A DNA stretch of 64,000 nucleotides from contig NZ_JAHIAB010000001.1 in assembly GCF_018760365.1 (NCBI RefSeq), positions 637,813-701,812 of the forward strand, given 5' to 3'. Under the pieces are notes generated by a model, which was not told the origin of the DNA, did no database searches, and worked only from the letters and a program-made list of their open reading frames with translations. The DNA is from Pseudooceanicola endophyticus. Its GTDB lineage: Bacteria; Pseudomonadota; Alphaproteobacteria; Rhodobacterales; Rhodobacteraceae. A program made the translations under genes and the position numbers. Below, one piece after another: positions 53,159 to 61,701 of the stretch (its first letter is position 1; each line of letters opens with the position of its first letter).

Positions 53159-54472
53159 ATGACAAGCACACTCCGCGCCCTTCTGGGGGCGTGCGCCGTT
53201 TCCGCGTTGTCCGTGGCCGCTCAGGCCGAGACCATCACGGTCGCCACCGTCAACAACGGCGACATGATCCGCATGCAGGGTCTGATGGACGACTTCAAAG
53301 CCAAGCATCCCGACATCGACGTGGAATGGGTCACCCTGGAGGAGAACGTCCTGCGCCAGCGCGTCACCCAGGACATCGCCACCAAGGGCGGCCAGTTCGA
53401 CGTGATGACCATCGGCACCTACGAGGTCCCGATCTGGGGCGAGCGCGGCTGGCTGGTCTCGCTCGACGACATGCCGGCCGCCTGGGATGCCGACGACCTG
53501 CTGCCGGCGATCCGCGGCGGCCTGACCATGGACGGGCACCTCTATGCGGCGCCCTTCTACGGCGAAAGCTCCATGGTGATGTATCGCAAGGACCTGATGG
53601 AGAAGGCAGGTCTGGAGATGCCCGAAGCCCCCACCTGGGACTTCATCGCCAAGGCCGCCGCCGCCATGACCGACAAGGACGCAGAGGTCTACGGCATCTG
53701 CCTGCGCGGCAAGGCCGGCTGGGGAGAGAACATGGCCTTCCTGACCGCCATGGCCAACAGCTTTGGCGCCCGCTGGTTCGACATGGACTGGAAGCCGCAG
53801 TTCGACACCGAGGCCTGGAAGACCACGCTCGACACCTATCTGGACCTGATGAACAACTACGGGCCCCCGGGGGCGTCCGGCAACGGTTTCAACGAGAACC
53901 TCGCGCTGTTCCAGACCGGCAAGTGCGGCATGTGGATCGACGCCACGGTCGCCGCGTCCTTCGTGACCAACCCCAAGGACAGCAAGGTTGCCGACCAGGT
54001 GGGCTTTGCCCTGGCGCCCGATGCGGGCAAGGGCAAGCGGGGCAACTGGCTCTGGGCCTGGAACCTCGGCATTCCCGCCGGCACCAAGCACGAGGCCGCC
54101 GCCAAGACCTTCGTGGAATGGGCCACCTCCAAGGAATACACCGAACTGGTCGCTTCCAAGGAAGGCTGGGCCAACGTGCCGCCGGGCACCCGGACGTCCC
54201 TCTATGAGAACCCCGAGTACCAGAAGGCCGCGCCCTTCGCGAAGATGACGCTCGACTCGATCAATGCCGCCGATCCGCAGAACCCGACCGTGGACCCCGT
54301 GCCCTATGTCGGCGTGCAGTTCGTCGCCATCCCCGAGTTCCAGGGCATCGGCACCGCCGTCGGCCAGCAGTTCTCGGCCGCGCTGGCGGGCCAGGTCAGC
54401 GCGGAGCAGGCGCTGCAAAGCGCGCAGTCCCTGACCGAGCGCGAGATGAAGAAAGCCGGCTACTACAAGTAA
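53159..54472 (+). CDS. smoE: Sorbitol/mannitol ABC transporter substrate-binding protein
   Basis: 437 residues from the ATG at 53159, preceded by GGGAGGATATC; a weaker ATG lies six codons upstream. It has a signal peptide of about 23 residues ending AAQA, then ETITVATVNNGDMIRMQGLM. The family 1 solute-binding fold is seen in GQFDVMTIGTYEVPIWGERG, APFYGESSMVMYRKD and ALFQTGKCGMWIDAT. It matches the SmoE/MtlE polyol-binding group. It captures sorbitol, mannitol or similar in the periplasm. A perfect stem-loop follows the stop. Confidence 0.92.
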   Translation: MTSTLRALLGACAVSALSVAAQAETITVATVNNGDMIRMQGLMDDFKAKHPDIDVEWVTLEENVLRQRVTQDIATKGGQFDVMTIGTYEVPIWGERGWLVSLDDMPAAWDADDLLPAIRGGLTMDGHLYAAPFYGESSMVMYRKDLMEKAGLEMPEAPTWDFIAKAAAAMTDKDAEVYGICLRGKAGWGENMAFLTAMANSFGARWFDMDWKPQFDTEAWKTTLDTYLDLMNNYGPPGASGNGFNENLALFQTGKCGMWIDATVAASFVTNPKDSKVADQVGFALAPDAGKGKRGNWLWAWNLGIPAGTKHEAAAKTFVEWATSKEYTELVASKEGWANVPPGTRTSLYENPEYQKAAPFAKMTLDSINAADPQNPTVDPVPYVGVQFVAIPEFQGIGTAVGQQFSAALAGQVSAEQALQSAQSLTEREMKKAGYYK

Positions 54473-54488
54473 CCCCTCCGCCCCTTCG

Positions 54489-54513
54489 CAGGCCCGGGCA
54501 CGACCCGGGCCTG
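54489..54513 (+). other. Intercistronic stem-loop between smoE and smoF
   Basis: Perfect 10-bp stem CAGGCCCGGG / CCCGGGCCTG with a CACGA loop and no T-tract. It sits directly after the binding-protein gene, as between chvE and gguA. Confidence 0.8.
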
Positions 54514-54545
54514 TCTGCCCCGCGGAAAAAGTCCCGAGACCCCCG

Positions 54546-55418
54546 ATGGCCACGAAACATTCACGTGCCGCCGCGCGGCTCATGATCTCACCGGCGGTGC
54601 TTCTGCTGCTCGCCTGGATGATCATACCGCTGGCGATGACCCTGTATTTCTCCTTCCTGAGCTACAACCTGATGTCGCCCGGGATGGAACGCTGGATCGG
54701 CTTCACCAATTACCAGTACTTCCTGACCGATCCCGCCTTCTTCGCCGCCCTGACCAACACCATCCTGCTGGTCGTCGGCGTGCTGATCGTCACCGTGATC
54801 GGCGGCACCCTCTTCGCCCTGCTGCTGGACCAGCCCTTCTTCGGACAGGGGATCGTGCGGATCATGGTGATCGCGCCCTTCTTCGTCATGCCAACCGTCT
54901 CGGCGCTGGTGTGGAAGAACATGTTCATGAACCCGGTGAACGGGCTTTTCGCGCATCTCTTCAAGGCGCTCGGCCTGCAACCCTTCGATTTCCTGGCCCA
55001 GGCGCCGCTGGCCTCGATCATCGGGATCGTCAGCTGGCAGTGGCTGCCCTTCGCCACGCTGATCCTGCTGACCGCGCTGCAATCGCTGGACCAGGAACAG
55101 CTGGAGGCCGCCGAGATGGACGGCGCGCCCTGGCTCAGCCGGTTCATCCACATCATGCTGCCCCACCTGGCGCGCGCCATCACCGTGGTGATCCTGATCC
55201 AGACGATCTTCCTGCTGTCGATCTTCGCCGAGATCCTGGTGACCACCAACGGCGGTCCGGGCACGGCCTCCACCAACCTCACCTACCTCATCTACATGCA
55301 GTCGCTGCTGCAGTTCGATGTGGGCGGGGGATCTGCCGGGGGCGTCGTCGCCATCATCCTGGCCAATATCGTCGCGATCTTCCTGATGCGGATGATCGGC
55401 AAGAACCTGGAGGCCTGA
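54546..55418 (+). CDS. smoF: Polyol ABC transporter permease SmoF
   Basis: A 290-residue inner-membrane permease with six hydrophobic spans (first at about 15-35). The coupling motif EAAEMDGAPWLSRFIHIMLP is the EAA loop that docks on the ATPase. It resembles MalF-type permeases. It forms a heterodimer with SmoG for sorbitol/mannitol uptake. It ends 3 bp before smoG. Confidence 0.93.
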   Translation: MATKHSRAAARLMISPAVLLLLAWMIIPLAMTLYFSFLSYNLMSPGMERWIGFTNYQYFLTDPAFFAALTNTILLVVGVLIVTVIGGTLFALLLDQPFFGQGIVRIMVIAPFFVMPTVSALVWKNMFMNPVNGLFAHLFKALGLQPFDFLAQAPLASIIGIVSWQWLPFATLILLTALQSLDQEQLEAAEMDGAPWLSRFIHIMLPHLARAITVVILIQTIFLLSIFAEILVTTNGGPGTASTNLTYLIYMQSLLQFDVGGGSAGGVVAIILANIVAIFLMRMIGKNLEA

Positions 55419-55421
55419 GCC

Positions 55422-56252
55422 ATGGCACGTGCTGTTTCGACCAGACGCAAGGTCTTCACCACCGCCCTCGCCTGGGGGCTGGGGCTGGCGATCTTCTTCC
55501 CGATCTTCTGGACCGTCCTGACCTCGTTCAAGACCGAGGCCGAGGCGATCGCCGACCCGCCGCTGTGGGTCAACTTCCACTGGACGCTGGAGAATTACGT
55601 CACCGTGCAGGAGCGTTCGGACTATTTCCGGCACTTCTGGAACTCGGTCGTGATCTCGGTCGGATCGACCCTGGTGGGGCTGATCATCGCGGTGCCGGCA
55701 GCCTGGGCCATGGCCTTCGTGCCCGGCAAGCGCACCAAGGACGTGCTGATGTGGATGCTCTCGACCAAGATGCTGCCGCCCGTCGGCGTGCTGGTGCCGC
55801 TCTACCTGATCTTCCGCAACCTCGGCCTGCTGGACACCAGGACCGGGCTGGTGATCGTGCTGACGCTGATCAACCTGCCGATCATCATCTGGATGCTCTA
55901 CACCTACTTCAAGGAAATCCCCGTCGACATTCTGGAAGCCGCCCGGATGGACGGCGCCGGCCTGCGCAACGAGATCCTTTACGTGCTGACGCCGATGGCG
56001 GTGCCGGGGATCGCCTCCACGCTGCTTCTGAACATCATCCTGGCGTGGAATGAGGCCTTCTGGACCCTCAACCTGACGGCCGCCAAGGCCGCCCCCCTCA
56101 CGGCCTTCATCGCCAGCTATTCCAGCCCCGAGGGCCTTTTCTACGCCAAGCTCTCGGCCGCCTCGACCATGGCGATCGCGCCGATCCTGATCATGGGCTG
56201 GTTCAGCCAGAAACAACTTGTCCGCGGCCTGACCTTCGGCGCGGTGAAATAG
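55422..56252 (+). CDS. smoG: Polyol ABC transporter permease SmoG
   Basis: A 276-residue MalG-type permease with six hydrophobic spans and the EAA loop [20 protein letters not shown]. Its start ATG is preceded by CTGGAGGCCTGAGCC at the end of smoF. It pairs with SmoF. The ATPase gene follows 10 bp later. Confidence 0.93.
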   Translation: MARAVSTRRKVFTTALAWGLGLAIFFPIFWTVLTSFKTEAEAIADPPLWVNFHWTLENYVTVQERSDYFRHFWNSVVISVGSTLVGLIIAVPAAWAMAFVPGKRTKDVLMWMLSTKMLPPVGVLVPLYLIFRNLGLLDTRTGLVIVLTLINLPIIIWMLYTYFKEIPVDILEAARMDGAGLRNEILYVLTPMAVPGIASTLLLNIILAWNEAFWTLNLTAAKAAPLTAFIASYSSPEGLFYAKLSAASTMAIAPILIMGWFSQKQLVRGLTFGAVK

Positions 56253-56262
56253 GAACGAAACG

Positions 56263-57267
56263 ATGGGACGCATCACACTCGACAAGGTACGCAAGGCCTT
56301 CGGCCCCGTGGAAGTCATTCCGCCGCTGGACCTGACCATCGAGGATGGCGAATTCGTCGTCTTCGTCGGCCCCTCGGGCTGCGGGAAATCCACCCTGCTG
56401 CGGCTGATCGCCGGGCTGGAGGATGTCTCGGGCGGGGAAATCCGCATCGACCGGGTCGATGCCACCACCCTGCCCCCCGCCAAACGCGGCCTCGCCATGG
56501 TGTTCCAGAGCTACGCGCTCTATCCGCACATGTCGGTGCGCAAGAACATCGCCTTCCCGATGAAGATGGCGGGCGTGCCGAAGGACGAACAGGACCGCCG
56601 GATCGAGGCCGCCGCGAAGGCGCTGAACCTGACGGACTATCTGGACCGGCGTCCGGGGCAGCTTTCGGGCGGGCAGCGCCAGCGGGTCGCCATCGGGCGG
56701 GCCATCGTGCGCGAACCCTCGGCCTTCCTCTTCGACGAGCCGCTCTCGAATCTCGATGCCGCGCTCAGGGTCGGGATGCGGCTGGAAATCTCGGAGCTGC
56801 ACGCGCGGCTGAAGACCACGATGGTCTACGTGACCCACGATCAGGTGGAGGCCATGACCATGGCCGACAAGATCGTCGTGCTGCGCGCCGGACGCATCGA
56901 ACAGGTCGGCGCCCCGCTGGAGCTGTACCAGAGCCCGCGCAACACCTTCGTCGCGGGGTTCATCGGCTCTCCGAAGATGAACCTGATCGAGGGGCCCGAG
57001 GCCGCGCGCCACGACGCCCACACCATCGGCGTGCGCCCCGAACACATCGCCGTCTCGACCGAGGGCGGCCAGTGGCAGGGCCGCGTCGGGGTCAGCGAGC
57101 ACCTGGGCTCGGACACCTTCCTGCATGTCCACGACACCGGGCTGGCCGAGGCGCTGACCGTGCGCGTCGGCGGCGAGGTCGCGCTGCACCAGGGCGATAC
57201 CGTCTGGCTGAGCCCCGAGGCCGACAAGATCCACCGCTTCGACGCCGACGGGCTGCGGATCGGCTGA
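56263..57267 (+). CDS. smoK: Polyol ABC transporter ATP-binding protein SmoK
   Basis: A 334-residue MalK-type ATPase with Walker [11 protein letters not shown]-loop [12 protein letters not shown], signature [14 protein letters not shown], Walker [13 protein letters not shown] and switch His in [10 protein letters not shown]. The C-terminal regulatory domain (about 240-334) includes [10 protein letters not shown]. It powers polyol uptake from the cytoplasmic side and ends with an 8-bp GC stem before mtlK. Confidence 0.95.
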   Translation: MGRITLDKVRKAFGPVEVIPPLDLTIEDGEFVVFVGPSGCGKSTLLRLIAGLEDVSGGEIRIDRVDATTLPPAKRGLAMVFQSYALYPHMSVRKNIAFPMKMAGVPKDEQDRRIEAAAKALNLTDYLDRRPGQLSGGQRQRVAIGRAIVREPSAFLFDEPLSNLDAALRVGMRLEISELHARLKTTMVYVTHDQVEAMTMADKIVVLRAGRIEQVGAPLELYQSPRNTFVAGFIGSPKMNLIEGPEAARHDAHTIGVRPEHIAVSTEGGQWQGRVGVSEHLGSDTFLHVHDTGLAEALTVRVGGEVALHQGDTVWLSPEADKIHRFDADGLRIG

Positions 57268-57275
57268 CACCCCCC

Positions 57276-57295
57276 GGGGGCGGCCCGCCGCCCCC
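57276..57295 (+). other. Intercistronic GC stem between smoK and mtlK
   Basis: GGGGGCGG pairs with CCGCCCCC over a CCCG loop. No T-tract follows, so it is likely a weak pause or stability element and not a terminator. Confidence 0.5.
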
Positions 57296-57325
57296 TTCCC
57301 GGAACCGCTTTACGGTAGATTTCTG

Positions 57326-58792
57326 ATGAAACTGTCCAACGCCACCCTCAAGGATCTGCCCGACGGGATCGAGGGCCCGTCCTATGACCGGGCCGCGCTG
57401 AGCGCCGGCATCGTGCATATCGGGCTGGGCAACTTCCACCGCGCGCACCAGTCCTGGTACCTGCACCGGCTGATGCAGCAGGGCCTGGCCCATGACTGGG
57501 CGATCCTGGGCGCGGGCGTGCGCCCCTACGACGCCGCCATGCGCGACCGTCTGGCCGCCCAGGACTACATGACCACCCTGATCGAGCTGGACCCCGAGGG
57601 CAGCCGCGCCGAGGTCGTGGGATCGATGATCGGCTACCTGCCCATCGAGGACGGCAATGCCCCCCTGATCGCCGCCATGGCCGATCCGGCGATCCGCATC
57701 GTCGCGCTGACGGTGACCGAGGGCGGCTATTACATCGACCCGGTGACCAAGGGCTTCCACGCCGATCACCCCGACATGGTGCATGACGCGGCCCATCCCG
57801 ACAGCCCCCGCACCGCCTTCGGGGCGATGATCGCGGCGCTTAAGATCCGCCGCGACGCCGGCACCGGCCCCTTCACCGGGCAAAGCTGCGACAACCTTCA
57901 GGGCAACGGCGCGATCCTGCGCCAGACGCTGGTGTCGCTGGCGCGCCTGTCGGACCCTGAGCTTGCCGACTGGATCGACAGGCACTGCACCTTCCCCAAT
58001 TCGATGGTCGACTGCATCGTCCCCGCCACCGGCCCGAAGGAACTGGAGCTGGTGCGGACCTTCGGGATCGAGGACGCCGCCCCCGTCACCCACGAGAACT
58101 TTCGCCAATGGGTGATCGAGGACACTTTCTGCGCCGGTCGCCCCGACTGGGACCGCGCCGGGGCCACTTTCTCGGACGACGTGCATGCCTACGAGACGAT
58201 GAAGATCCGCATCCTCAACGGTGGCCACCAGGTGATCGCCGATGTCGGAGAGGTGCTGTCGGTCGAAACCATCTCGGGCTGCATGGCGCATCCGCTGATC
58301 GGCCCCTTCTTCGAGAAGGTCGAACGAGAGGAGATCCTGCCCCATGTCCACGCCGTTCCGGGCTTTACCCCCGAACAGTACCTGGAGCTGATCCGCACCC
58401 GCTTCTCGAACCCGAAGATCGTCGACACGACGCGGCGGGTGGCTTTCGATGGCTCCTCCCGGCACCCGGGCTTCATCCTGCCATCGGTGCGCGAGGGGCT
58501 GAAGGCGGGCCTGCCGGTCGAGGGGCTGGCGCTGGTTTCGGCGGCCTGGGCGCGCTACTGCACCGGCACCCGCGAGGACGGCAGCACGGTCGCGCGGAAC
58601 GATCCGTTCTGGGCCGACCTCCAGCCGCGCGCCGTCGCGGCGGCGGACAATCCGCAGCTCTGGCTGGAGAACCGGGTGCTTTACGGCGAGCTGGCCGACA
58701 CCCCCGGATTCGCCGAGCCCTTCGCGCGCTGGATGAAGATCCTCACCGCCGGCGGCACCGAGGCCGCGCTGCGCAGCTACCTGGGCGTCTGA
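57326..58792 (+). CDS. mtlK: Mannitol 2-dehydrogenase
   Basis: A 488-residue long-chain polyol dehydrogenase that oxidises D-mannitol to fructose with NAD. The N-terminal nucleotide-binding part includes IVHIGLGNFHRAHQSWYLH, and the family catalytic signature K-x-R-x-LN-x2-H is present as KIRILNGGHQ. The length matches the family (about 490). It completes the polyol import and oxidation unit. No separate sorbitol dehydrogenase (SmoS) or sugar kinase gene follows in this window, unlike the Rhodobacter sphaeroides layout. It is followed by a terminator. Confidence 0.95.
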   Translation: MKLSNATLKDLPDGIEGPSYDRAALSAGIVHIGLGNFHRAHQSWYLHRLMQQGLAHDWAILGAGVRPYDAAMRDRLAAQDYMTTLIELDPEGSRAEVVGSMIGYLPIEDGNAPLIAAMADPAIRIVALTVTEGGYYIDPVTKGFHADHPDMVHDAAHPDSPRTAFGAMIAALKIRRDAGTGPFTGQSCDNLQGNGAILRQTLVSLARLSDPELADWIDRHCTFPNSMVDCIVPATGPKELELVRTFGIEDAAPVTHENFRQWVIEDTFCAGRPDWDRAGATFSDDVHAYETMKIRILNGGHQVIADVGEVLSVETISGCMAHPLIGPFFEKVEREEILPHVHAVPGFTPEQYLELIRTRFSNPKIVDTTRRVAFDGSSRHPGFILPSVREGLKAGLPVEGLALVSAAWARYCTGTREDGSTVARNDPFWADLQPRAVAAADNPQLWLENRVLYGELADTPGFAEPFARWMKILTAGGTEAALRSYLGV

Positions 58793-58827
58793 GCCCCTCC
58801 TCCAACGCCGCAAAAATGATCATTTTA

Positions 58828-58871
58828 CGGGCCGTCCCGCGCCGCCGCCCGGGACGGCCCGAAGCTTTTTT
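58828..58871 (+). terminator. Rho-independent terminator after mtlK
   Basis: A 12-bp perfect stem CGGGCCGTCCCG / CGGGACGGCCCG, 10-nt loop, then GAAGC and a run of six T. A perfect 14-bp palindrome AAAATGATCATTTT lies just upstream at 58813-58826. Confidence 0.92.
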
Positions 58872-59047
58872 GCCCCGATACGTGCATGTTCACATTCGGT
58901 TCCGCATGTCACCCGGCGGGAACCGGCAAGTTTCCTCCGATCACGAAAATGAACGCTTTGTTTCGCGGCAGTGATCGGGTCATGGTGCCCTCGGACCTCG
59001 TGGGGAACATTGCGGGGCCGGGACAGTGGGAAATATCGAGGGAATTC

Positions 59048-59602
59048 ATGAGCGTGAAAAGCGCCCACGCGCGCCGGTTCGGCCTGCCGGCAGCCTGTGC
59101 TATGTTGTTGCTGACGGCCGCATGCACCACTCCGCACAATACCACCCAGGACATTCCGAGCATTGATCAGGACCGCAAGGCCCTGGCCTTCGCCGAGGTC
59201 AAGGACCTGCAGACGCGCGGCCAGCGCGTCTGGTGCGTGCCCTTCGCGCGCAACATCAGCGGCATCGACATCTACGGCGACGCCCGGACCTGGTGGAACC
59301 AGGCCAAGGCCGCGCTGTTCCCGCAGGACAACAAGCCCCAGATCGGGGCGGTGATGACCTTCAAGCCCACGAAGCGCATGCCCCTGGGGCACGTGGCGGT
59401 GGTCTCCAAGGTCGTCTCCGATCGCGAGATCCTCGTGGACCATGCCAACTGGCACAAGAACAGGATCTCCATGAACATGCGCGTCGTGGACGTGTCGAAG
59501 AAGAACGACTGGTCCGCCGTGCGTCTGGAAAGCAACCCCGGCACGCTTGGTTCGGTCTACCCGGTCGAAGGCTTCATCCTGCCCCAGCAGGCCGACAGCT
59601 AA
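59048..59602 (+). CDS. CHAP-domain peptidoglycan hydrolase-like protein, possible lipoprotein
   Basis: 184 residues from the ATG at 59048, which gives a signal peptide; the open frame extends upstream without homology. The hydrophobic core AACAMLLLTAAC ends in a lipobox-like TAAC (Cys26). A CHAP (NlpC/P60-like) amidase/endopeptidase domain follows, with candidate catalytic Cys63 in RVWCVPFARNISG, His115 in PLGHVAVVSKV and Asn134 in DHANWH. Such enzymes cut peptidoglycan cross-links or stems. The domain is short (about 125 residues) with no recognisable cell-wall-binding part. It is a single-gene unit ending near a hairpin. Confidence 0.85.
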   Translation: MSVKSAHARRFGLPAACAMLLLTAACTTPHNTTQDIPSIDQDRKALAFAEVKDLQTRGQRVWCVPFARNISGIDIYGDARTWWNQAKAALFPQDNKPQIGAVMTFKPTKRMPLGHVAVVSKVVSDREILVDHANWHKNRISMNMRVVDVSKKNDWSAVRLESNPGTLGSVYPVEGFILPQQADS

Positions 59603-59623
59603 GCCCCCCTTCCCCACATGTGC

Positions 59624-59649
59624 CCCGGCAGCCCGTCCCGGCTGCCGGG
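59624..59649 (+). terminator. Hairpin after the CHAP gene, possible terminator
   Basis: Perfect 10-bp stem CCCGGCAGCC / GGCTGCCGGG with a CGTCCC loop, 22 bp after the stop. The T-tract is poor, so termination may be partial. Confidence 0.55.
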
Positions 59650-59780
59650 CCTGTTCCTTCGCGGCCCCTGCCGCGGCGTTCCCCCGGGCCGCAAGGGCGC
59701 TGATGCGGGCGCGCGCTCTGGCCCCTCCCGGCGTTCCCTGACAGCGTGCCGCCACGCCCAGATGCCCGGAGATCCGCCCG

Positions 59781-60251
59781 ATGAACCTCTTCTACCTCGT
59801 GATGGCGCTTTGCGCCGGGTCCATGCTGTCGGTGCAGGCGGCGGTCAACAGTCGCCTCGGCGCGGGCCTGGGCGGGCAGCCCCTGGTCGCGGCCTTCGTC
59901 AGCTTCGCGGTCGGCACGGTCTTCCTGGGCGTGGTGGCCCTGCTGAAGGCCGACTGGCAGCCGGTGGCCTCGGGGCTGGGGCAGCAGGGCTGGTGGCGCT
60001 TTACCGGCGGCGTGCTGGGGGCCTGCTTCCTGTTCACCTCGGTCTTCCTTGCGCCCAGGCTGGGCGTGACCAACGCGATGTTCCTGTTCATCATCGGCCA
60101 GCTGTGCGCCGGGATGCTGATCGACGGGCTGGGGCTGATCCAGATGCCGGTGCGCCCGCTGCACTGGTGGAAATTCGCGGGCCTGGCGATCATGCTCGGG
60201 GGGCTGGTGCTGTTCACCTTCGGGGACCGCTTCTTCCGGTCCTGGAACTGA
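59781..60251 (+). CDS. DMT-family small membrane protein (DUF606/YdcZ type)
   Basis: A 156-residue protein with four or five hydrophobic spans and the DUF606 marks GSMLSVQAAVNSRLGAGLGG and PRLGVTNAMFLFIIGQL. This is the half-size drug/metabolite transporter group, which usually works as a homo- or heterodimer in the inner membrane; substrates are unknown. It is convergent with kpsT: the two stop codons face each other across the 10-bp palindrome TGAGGCCTCA (60249-60258), with no terminator. Confidence 0.88.
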   Translation: MNLFYLVMALCAGSMLSVQAAVNSRLGAGLGGQPLVAAFVSFAVGTVFLGVVALLKADWQPVASGLGQQGWWRFTGGVLGACFLFTSVFLAPRLGVTNAMFLFIIGQLCAGMLIDGLGLIQMPVRPLHWWKFAGLAIMLGGLVLFTFGDRFFRSWN

Positions 60252-60255
60252 GGCC

Positions 60256-60918
60256 TCAGAAGCCTTCGCGCAGGGTGCGGCGGTAATCCTCGATCAGCGC
60301 CTCGACATCCTCGTAGAAGCGGATGCCCTGACGGGTCAGGAACAGCCCGCAGTTGCAGTAGTTGCGGATCTCGTTGACCGAGTGCGAGATCATCACGATG
60401 TTGCTGCGCTTCAGCTTCTCGGTGAAGACCTTCTTCGACTTGATGCGAAAGTTCTCATCCCCCACGGCGGTGATCTCGTCGATCAGGTAGGTGTCGAAGT
60501 CGATCGCCATGGAGACCCCGAAGGCCAGCCGGGCCTTCATGCCGCTGGAATAGGTGCGCACCGGCAGCCGGATCGAGGGGCCGATCTCGGCGAAATCCCT
60601 GACGAAATCCAGCACCTCCTCGGTGTCGGCGCCGTAGATGCGGGCCAGGAAGCGGACGTTCTCGATCCCGGTCATGGTGCCGTTGAAGCCGCCGGAAAAG
60701 CCCAGCGGCCAGCTGACCCGGGTCGAGCGGTAGATGCGCCCGCTGTCGGGGGGCTCGGTGCCCGCAAGCATCCGCATCAGGGTCGACTTGCCGGCGCCGT
60801 TATGGCCCATGATCGCCACGTTGCGGTCATCGGGGAAGGTAAAGTTCAGATCCTCGATGAGGTTCTTGCGCACGCCCTTCTGGGTGTAGCCCTTGCAGAC
60901 ATCGACCAGCTCGATCAT
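60256..60918 (-). CDS. kpsT: Capsule polysaccharide export ATP-binding protein KpsT
   Basis: A 220-residue ABC ATPase: Walker A GHNGAGKST, signature region YSSGMKARLAFGVSMAI, Walker B TYLIDEITAVGD and switch His in MISHSVNEIRN. It lacks the extra C-terminal sugar-binding domain, as expected for the capsule-type (KpsT/CtrD) protein. It drives export of group 2-type capsule polysaccharide with KpsM. It starts 3 bp after kpsM. Confidence 0.94.
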   Translation of the reverse strand: MIELVDVCKGYTQKGVRKNLIEDLNFTFPDDRNVAIMGHNGAGKSTLMRMLAGTEPPDSGRIYRSTRVSWPLGFSGGFNGTMTGIENVRFLARIYGADTEEVLDFVRDFAEIGPSIRLPVRTYSSGMKARLAFGVSMAIDFDTYLIDEITAVGDENFRIKSKKVFTEKLKRSNIVMISHSVNEIRNYCNCGLFLTRQGIRFYEDVEALIEDYRRTLREGF

Positions 60919-60921
60919 GGC

Positions 60922-61701
60922 TCAGGTCCGTTTCTTGCGGGTCAGGCGTTCGCCGCCCAGCCCCAGCAGGGTCAGCCCGATGGCAATCCCCAGAGGATAC
61001 CAGGCATCGAAGATCCGGCTGTCGTAATTCGGATAGTAGCCCATGCGGAACCACTCCACGAGGTGCAGGATCGGGTTCCACCACAGCACCGCCTGGGCCT
61101 CGGGGGGCAGCAGCGAGGGCACGTAGAACACGCCCGAGATGAACATCAAAGGCCGGGTCAGGATCTTCTCGATATGGCGCCAGCTTTCCCACTGCGACAG
61201 GATGACGGCATTCACCGTGCCAAAGCCGAAGCCGAGGAACCCGGTCACCAGCACCGCCTCGATCACCTTGTCGGGAAAGGCCGGGGCCTGGGCCAGTCCG
61301 AACAGCACCAGCCCGCCGAAGAACAGCAGCATGATCAGGATGTAGGTGGCGGTGATCAGGATGGTGCGGGCGAACAGCGTGTCCGTCACCTTGATCACCG
61401 GATAGGTCAGCAGCGCCTTGTTGGCATCCATCGCCCCGATCAGCCCGTTCGAAAGCTTGTTGAAGTACTCCAGCGTCAGCACCCCGGTGGCGAAGAACAG
61501 CGCGAAGCTGTTGCCGAAGGGCGGGCTGCGCCCGACAAGCGAGAAGATCGTCACCAGCACCGCGACGCTGGCCGCGGGCGTGATGATGGCCCAGAGATAG
61601 CCGATCTGCGACGACCCGAAGGTCGCGCGGGTCTCGCGCAGGACCAGGGCGCCGATCACGCGGACCTGTAGCGCCAGAAGCTGCCGGGTGCTGATCGCCA
61701 T
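60922..61701 (-). CDS. kpsM: Capsule polysaccharide export permease KpsM
   Basis: A 259-residue ABC-2-type permease with six hydrophobic spans. ETRATFGSSQIGYLWAIITP at the N-terminus and FISGVFYVPSLLPPEAQAVL near the C-terminus are family marks. It forms the inner-membrane channel of the capsule exporter with KpsT. Its start overlaps the kpsE stop (TGATG). Confidence 0.94.
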   Translation of the reverse strand: MAISTRQLLALQVRVIGALVLRETRATFGSSQIGYLWAIITPAASVAVLVTIFSLVGRSPPFGNSFALFFATGVLTLEYFNKLSNGLIGAMDANKALLTYPVIKVTDTLFARTILITATYILIMLLFFGGLVLFGLAQAPAFPDKVIEAVLVTGFLGFGFGTVNAVILSQWESWRHIEKILTRPLMFISGVFYVPSLLPPEAQAVLWWNPILHLVEWFRMGYYPNYDSRIFDAWYPLGIAIGLTLLGLGGERLTRKKRT

